A stretch of 64,000 bases of DNA from Acidobacteriota bacterium. GTDB lineage: Bacteria > Acidobacteriota > Vicinamibacteria > Vicinamibacterales > UBA2999. Made by a program: the position numbers and the translations under genes. Location of the stretch: the NCBI GenBank assembly GCA_021730945.1, contig JAKFYH010000012.1:1-64000 (forward strand), read 5' to 3'. Positions 59,763-64,000 of the stretch are shown here, in pieces (position 1 is the first letter of the stretch; every line of letters begins with the position of its first letter). The notes beneath the pieces were generated by a model. It ran no database searches. It was not told the origin of the DNA and saw nothing but the letters and a program-made list of their open reading frames with translations.

Positions 59763-61166
59763 ATGCCGCCAACCCGCACCGAACACGACGCACTCGGACC
59801 GGTCGAGGTGCCCGCCGATCGACTGTGGGGCGCGCAGACCGAGCGGTCGCGGCACCATTTCGCAATTGGTGTCGAGCGCCTGACCTGGACGCGGCCGGTG
59901 ATCCGCGCGCTCGGACTGCTGAAGCGGGCCGCCGCTTTGGCCAACACCGAGCTCGGTGAACTGTCGGCCGAGCGGGCGGCGCTCATCACGCAAGCGGCCG
60001 ACGAGGTGATTGCCGGCACGCTTGATGGCGAATTCCCGCTGGTGGTGTTCCAGACCGGGTCGGGCACGCAGTCCAACATGAACGCCAATGAGGTGATCGC
60101 CAACCGGGCGAACCAGTTGGCCGGCCAGCCGCTTGGCTCGCATTCGCCGGTGCATCCCAACGATCACGTCAATCGCGGCCAATCCTCCAACGACGGATTC
60201 CCCGTCGTCATGCACCTGGCCACCGTCGAGCAGATCGTCGGGCGGCTGGTGCCGGCGGTGACGGCGCTGCGGGACACCCTCGCCGGGAAGGCTTCCGCCT
60301 TCGACCCCATTACCATGGTCGGGCGCACGCACCTGCAGGACGCCGTCCCGATTCCGCTCGGCGCGGTGGTGCGCGGATGGGTGGCCCAGATCGACGACAC
60401 GCTGGCCGGTGTCACGGTCACGCTGCCGGGCCTGCATGCCCTCGCGCTTGGCGCGACCGCCGTCGGCACCGGACTCAATGCGCACCCGCACTTCGGCGCC
60501 GTGGCCGCGCGGCACCTGGCGGCGGCCACCGGCCAGCCGTTTCACGAGACCGGCAACCATGTGGCGGCCCTGTCCGGTCACGACGCGATGGCCGCCAGCA
60601 GCGCGGCGCTGCGAGGGTTGGCCGGCGCGCTGATGAAGATGGCCAACGACATCCGCCTCTACGCCTCGGGGCCGCGGGCCGGCCTGGGCGAATTGCGGCT
60701 GCCCGAGAACGAACCCGGCTCGTCGATCATGCCGGGAAAGATCAACCCCACCCAGTGCGAGGCGCTGACCATGGTGGCGGTGCACGTGCACGGCAACGAC
60801 GCCGCGGTGGCGTTCGCCAATTCGCAGGGGCAGTTGCAGTTGAATGTCTACAAGCCGGTGATCCTGCACAACGTGCTGGAGTCGATCGGCCTGCTCGCCG
60901 ATGCCGCGACCTCGTTCGACCGCTTCTGCGCGCGAGGCCTGCAGGCCGACGAGGCGCGGATTGCCGATCACCTGGCGCAGTCGCTGATGCTCGTCACCGC
61001 CCTCGCGCCGCACATCGGCTATGAACGGGCGGCGGCCATCGCGCTGGCCGCCCATCGCAACGGGACCAGCCTGCGCGAGGCGGCGGTCGCCTCCGGCGAG
61101 GTGACCGCGGCGCAGTTCGACGAGTGGGTGCGGCCGGAACAAATGGCCCGGCCGCGCGAAGGTTAG
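59763..61166 (+). CDS. fumC: class II fumarate hydratase
   Basis: A 467-residue cytoplasmic TCA-cycle enzyme interconverting fumarate and malate. The whole fumarase C pattern is present: [69 protein letters not shown] (catalytic His), and the signature [13 protein letters not shown] with the catalytic Ser. Length is normal for class II. It follows the selenoprotein by 10 nt and may share its transcript. Its stop overlaps the convergent glycosyltransferase stop (TTAG). Confidence 0.96.
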   Translation: MPPTRTEHDALGPVEVPADRLWGAQTERSRHHFAIGVERLTWTRPVIRALGLLKRAAALANTELGELSAERAALITQAADEVIAGTLDGEFPLVVFQTGSGTQSNMNANEVIANRANQLAGQPLGSHSPVHPNDHVNRGQSSNDGFPVVMHLATVEQIVGRLVPAVTALRDTLAGKASAFDPITMVGRTHLQDAVPIPLGAVVRGWVAQIDDTLAGVTVTLPGLHALALGATAVGTGLNAHPHFGAVAARHLAAATGQPFHETGNHVAALSGHDAMAASSAALRGLAGALMKMANDIRLYASGPRAGLGELRLPENEPGSSIMPGKINPTQCEALTMVAVHVHGNDAAVAFANSQGQLQLNVYKPVILHNVLESIGLLADAATSFDRFCARGLQADEARIADHLAQSLMLVTALAPHIGYERAAAIALAAHRNGTSLREAAVASGEVTAAQFDEWVRPEQMARPREG

Positions 61167-62572
61167 GCCTTTTCGAACCCCTTGCGCGTCATCGCGCCCC
61201 AGCCCTTCTTGTCACGGAAGAAGTCGATCAGGCCTTTCAGCCGCCAGTAGGTGGCGAGCTGCCGGTAGCCAAAGTTCTCCAGCACGCCGAGCGCCGACAG
61301 CAACAACAGGTGCCGGACCTTGGGGTAGCGGCGAAACGACATCTCTTCGAGCAGCACCGAGGTCAGGGAAATCAGGGCGCCAAACACCACCGCCGCCAGG
61401 AACAGCAGTTGCGCGAACACGACATCGATCATGCCGAACAGCACGGCGATGATCGTGATCACGTAGCCGGTGACTTCGATCACCGGTCCGGCTGCCTCAA
61501 AGATCAGGAAGTAGGGCATGGCAAACCAGCCGACGCTGCCGTACTTGGGGTTGCCTATCATTTTGCGGTGGTAGCTGAGCACCTGGCAGGTGCCGCGTTG
61601 CCAGCGATTGCGCTGGTTGCCCAGGATTTGCCGGTTCTCCGGCACTTCGGTCCAGCACACAGGGTCTGGCTGGAACACGATCCGGTACGGCCGCCTGGTT
61701 TCGCGCCAGTGACGATGGAGGCGGGTGACGATTTCCATGTCCTCGCCGATCGTGTCGTGGCGGAAACCGCCGACCTCGATCACCGCCTCGCGCTTGAACA
61801 TGCCGAACGCCCCGGAGATGATGAGCAGCGCGTTGGTGGCCGACTGCGCCACCCGTCCGCTCAGGAACGCCCGCAGGTATTCGACAACCTGGAAGCGCGC
61901 CAGCCAACTGTCCGGCATGGCAATGCGGACCACCTGGCCGGCGTCGACCGTGCAACCGTTCACCACGCGAATGATGCCGCCGGTGGCCAGGGTGGTGGGA
62001 TGTTCCACGAACGGCAGCGCCGCGCGCATCAGCGCTTCCGGCTCCAGAATCGAATCGGCGTCGATCACGCAGACCAGCGGATGGCGCGCGGCATTGATGC
62101 CGGCATTGATCGCATCGGCCTTGCCGCCATTGTGCTTGTCGATCACCACCAGGTCGGGATAGTCGAGCGAGCGGTAGAGTCCCGCCACCTCCTGGGTGCC
62201 CAGGGGTTGCTGGTAGGCAATCGGCGCCCGCGACAGCCCGAACGCTTTGAGGATGGCCTTGAGCGTGCCGTCCTTCGACCCGTCATTGACGACCACTACC
62301 TCGAAACGCGGGTAGTTCAGGAACAGCAGCGAGCGCAGGCTCTGCTCGATGGTGGCCTCTTCGTTGTAGGCCGGGACGATCAGGGTGACGGCCGGCGTGG
62401 CCGGCGAGCGCATGATGATGTCGAGGGCGCGGCTGGTCCAGCGCCGGCGATGCTGCACCAGCGAGAAGAACGCGACCACCGAGAACACCAGATAGAGCGC
62501 GTTGATGACCAGGAAGTAGGCCAGCACACCCATTTCGAAGGTCATCAGCGCTTGCGAGATCCAGGCCCTCAT
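61163..62572 (-). CDS. family 2 glycosyltransferase, processive membrane type
   Basis: A 469-residue inner-membrane enzyme like BcsA/HasA-type polysaccharide synthases. An N-terminal membrane helix is followed by a GT-A domain with [25 protein letters not shown], the DxD motif [11 protein letters not shown], acceptor-site [10 protein letters not shown] and the processive signature QRNRWQRG. Four more helices are at about 350-440 ([39 protein letters not shown]). The ATG at 62572 overlaps the stop of the HEAT gene. The product is probably an exopolysaccharide. Confidence 0.9.
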   Translation of the reverse strand: MRAWISQALMTFEMGVLAYFLVINALYLVFSVVAFFSLVQHRRRWTSRALDIIMRSPATPAVTLIVPAYNEEATIEQSLRSLLFLNYPRFEVVVVNDGSKDGTLKAILKAFGLSRAPIAYQQPLGTQEVAGLYRSLDYPDLVVIDKHNGGKADAINAGINAARHPLVCVIDADSILEPEALMRAALPFVEHPTTLATGGIIRVVNGCTVDAGQVVRIAMPDSWLARFQVVEYLRAFLSGRVAQSATNALLIISGAFGMFKREAVIEVGGFRHDTIGEDMEIVTRLHRHWRETRRPYRIVFQPDPVCWTEVPENRQILGNQRNRWQRGTCQVLSYHRKMIGNPKYGSVGWFAMPYFLIFEAAGPVIEVTGYVITIIAVLFGMIDVVFAQLLFLAAVVFGALISLTSVLLEEMSFRRYPKVRHLLLLSALGVLENFGYRQLATYWRLKGLIDFFRDKKGWGAMTRKGFEKA

Positions 62573-63621
62573 GCCGGGCCCTGCTCCCACAACATCTGCT
62601 GCGCCAGGTCGTGACCCAGGCCAGGACCGGCCGCCGCGCGTTGGCTGAGCGCGGTCAGGCCCGGCGCCCCGAGCGCCGCGAGCGCCCGGGCCGACTGCGC
62701 CGCCACCTCCCACTCGTCGTCGAGCCGGCGCGCCAGGTGCGGCGCCGCATCCTCGCGGCCGGAGCGGGTCAGCGCCCGTGCCGCCGCCGCCCGCACCGCC
62801 GGCGACTCGTGGTTGAGCGCCTTGAGGGCGTGGTAGTAGGAACGATCGTCGAGGCCGACGCGCGCCAGCGCGCGCCACACCGCCGCGCAGGTCTCGGCAT
62901 TGCCGGAGGTCGACCAACTGAGCAGGGGGACCGCGGCCGCCGCGCCGCCGATCTGGGCCAGCACATCACTGACCTCGCGGCGCGCGTCCGGCCTGGCTTC
63001 GCCGTACTCGATCAGGGCCCCGGTGGCCGGCGGACCTAACGCCCGCAAGGCTTGCACCGCCCGGGTGCGCTCCAGCCGCGTCGGTTCATCCATGTGCGCG
63101 AGCAGGGCCGGCACCGCGGCGGCGTCGCCGATTTCGCCCAGCGCGTCGATCGCGGCCGCGCGCACCTGCTCGTGCTCATCCTCGAGCAGGCCAATGAGCG
63201 CCGGTACTGACTGGCGATCGTGCACCAGGCCGAGCGCCAGCGCCGCCTCGGAGCGGTGCCACCACCGGCGCGAATTGAGGTCAGCGCGCCACTGCGACGA
63301 CAGCGAGAGCGATTCGGCCACCTCGGCCGCGCGTGCCGTCGACGACCCGCGCACCAGGCGGAGGGTGGAGAGCAGCAGGCCGGCGGCGATCCCGCGGTGA
63401 CGAATCGGGATCTTCACCATGCCGGCGATCGGGGCATCGCCGTGGAGTGCCGCGTCGATGTGGGGACGGTAGCGCCGCGCCACCTGGGTGCGGCGCACTT
63501 CGGCGGCCGCGCGTAACAGGCGCTGGCCGATCAGGACGGTCAGCAGCACCAGCAGGACAGCCGTGCCGGCGATCAGAAACGGCACCAGCACTTGCCGCAC
63601 GCCCTCGGCAATGATCAGCAC
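62569..63621 (-). CDS. membrane-anchored HEAT-repeat protein
   Basis: A 350-residue protein: one N-terminal membrane helix (about 11-34, VLVPFLIAGTAVLLVLLTVLI), a linker, then about seven HEAT repeats (SEAALALGLVHDRQSVPALIGLLEDE, VRAAAIDALGEIGDAAAVPALLAHM, ESPAVRAAAARALTRSGREDAAPHLARRL). It should be a protein-interaction scaffold at the inner membrane. It starts at GTG 6 nt after the response-regulator gene and overlaps the glycosyltransferase gene (ATGA), which points to a shared complex. Confidence 0.87.
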   Translation of the reverse strand: MLIIAEGVRQVLVPFLIAGTAVLLVLLTVLIGQRLLRAAAEVRRTQVARRYRPHIDAALHGDAPIAGMVKIPIRHRGIAAGLLLSTLRLVRGSSTARAAEVAESLSLSSQWRADLNSRRWWHRSEAALALGLVHDRQSVPALIGLLEDEHEQVRAAAIDALGEIGDAAAVPALLAHMDEPTRLERTRAVQALRALGPPATGALIEYGEARPDARREVSDVLAQIGGAAAAVPLLSWSTSGNAETCAAVWRALARVGLDDRSYYHALKALNHESPAVRAAAARALTRSGREDAAPHLARRLDDEWEVAAQSARALAALGAPGLTALSQRAAAGPGLGHDLAQQMLWEQGPA

Positions 63622-63627
63622 GTGGGC

Positions 63628-64000
63628 CTACCGGATGAGCCGTGCGACTCGCGCCACCAGTTCGTCGGGATTGAACGGCTTGGTCAGAAAGTCCTCGGCG
63701 CCCAGTTCGAACGCCCGTGCCACGTCGTCTTCCCGCCCGCGGGCCGAGACCACGATGACCTGCGGGCGCAAGGCCTCAGGCTGTGCGCTGACGTGCTTCA
63801 GGATGTCGAACCCGGACAGCTTGGGCAGCATCAGGTCAAGGATCACGACCGCCGGCGCCTCCTTGCCGATCGCCTCGAGCGCGAGCTGGCCGTCGAGGGC
63901 CAGCACCGTGCGGAACCCCTCTGCCCGCAAGCGCGCGTCGATGATGTGGAGCACATCCGGGTCGTCGTCGGCGATCACGAGGGTGGTTTTCGCGACCTGT
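63628..64000 (-). CDS. response regulator receiver protein, 5' end at window edge
   Basis: A single receiver domain: VIADDDPDVLHIID, phospho-Asp in VVILDLMLPKLSG, VVSARGRED and LTKPFNPDEL. No output domain follows. The frame stays open upstream of the GTG at 63978 to the edge (QVAKTTL), so the true start may lie outside. It is the first visible gene of the operon with the HEAT protein and glycosyltransferase and may control exopolysaccharide synthesis by protein contact. Confidence 0.85.
   Translation of the reverse strand, partial: QVAKTTLVIADDDPDVLHIIDARLRAEGFRTVLALDGQLALEAIGKEAPAVVILDLMLPKLSGFDILKHVSAQPEALRPQVIVVSARGREDDVARAFELGAEDFLTKPFNPDELVARVARLIR

Overview
The window is 64 kb of dense, high-GC bacterial chromosome. 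Gene content suggests a Gram-negative acidobacterium, probably a Vicinamibacteria-type lineage. The evidence is a PadR plus FtsX/MacB-like permease pair, LVIVD-repeat secreted proteins, a PQQ-propeller dehydrogenase, a sortilin/VPS10-like giant secreted propeller, an FHA-GAF-HD-GYP protein, and TonB and porin barrels showing an outer membrane. This assignment is inferred from gene families; there is no rRNA in the window.

Layout. 1-12.9 kb is mostly envelope and secreted proteins: a truncated PQQ dehydrogenase, a coupled PEGA-protein/outer-membrane-protein pair, an S1/P1 nuclease, the PadR-permease operon, and an operon of a lipoprotein, a DUF305 protein and two tandem LVIVD proteins. 12.9-16.7 kb is a repeat-rich accessory patch. 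It holds 8-nt tandem repeats, four to five copies of a MITE-like element with 24-bp terminal inverted repeats, and small secreted proteins including a duplicated pair. 16.7-24.4 kb carries a DUF1905 protein, a serine hydrolase, tRNA-Arg(CCG), a glucokinase-phosphoglucose isomerase fusion divergent from transaldolase, a thiol peroxidase-like protein and a TonB receptor. 24.4-33 kb holds mobA-ligD, FHA-GAF-HD-GYP, a methyltransferase, tRNA-His and the N-end-rule set aat-clpS-clpA. 33-48 kb has a PadR/ABC-2 operon, the VPS10-like protein, a hybrid histidine kinase whose start lies inside an inverted-repeat element, a ThDP enzyme and a heterodimeric ABC exporter. 48-50 kb has two Tat-exported proteins (an aminotransferase and a double-VOC protein). 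50-55 kb is a potassium module: a KdpE/KdpD-like pair divergent from a c-di-AMP (ydaO-type) riboswitch and a KimA-like permease that is fused in frame to an outer-membrane porin. 55-64 kb has tRNA-Arg(TCT) followed by 100-bp repeats of its 3' end, a cupin, SUI1, DUF4390, a catalytically dead serine-hydrolase homologue, an EfpL-like elongation factor, a SelW-like selenoprotein with an in-frame UGA, fumC, and a response regulator/HEAT/glycosyltransferase operon cut by the right edge.

Most notable observations: the UGA-containing selenoprotein (59519-59752), the riboswitch-controlled permease-porin fusion (51917-55011), the kinase-isomerase fusion, the short-tandem-repeat family that occurs with an 8-nt unit between genes and a 9-nt unit inside genes, and a recurrent leaderless-promoter signature (TANNNT five to eight bases before the start codon, no Shine-Dalgarno).
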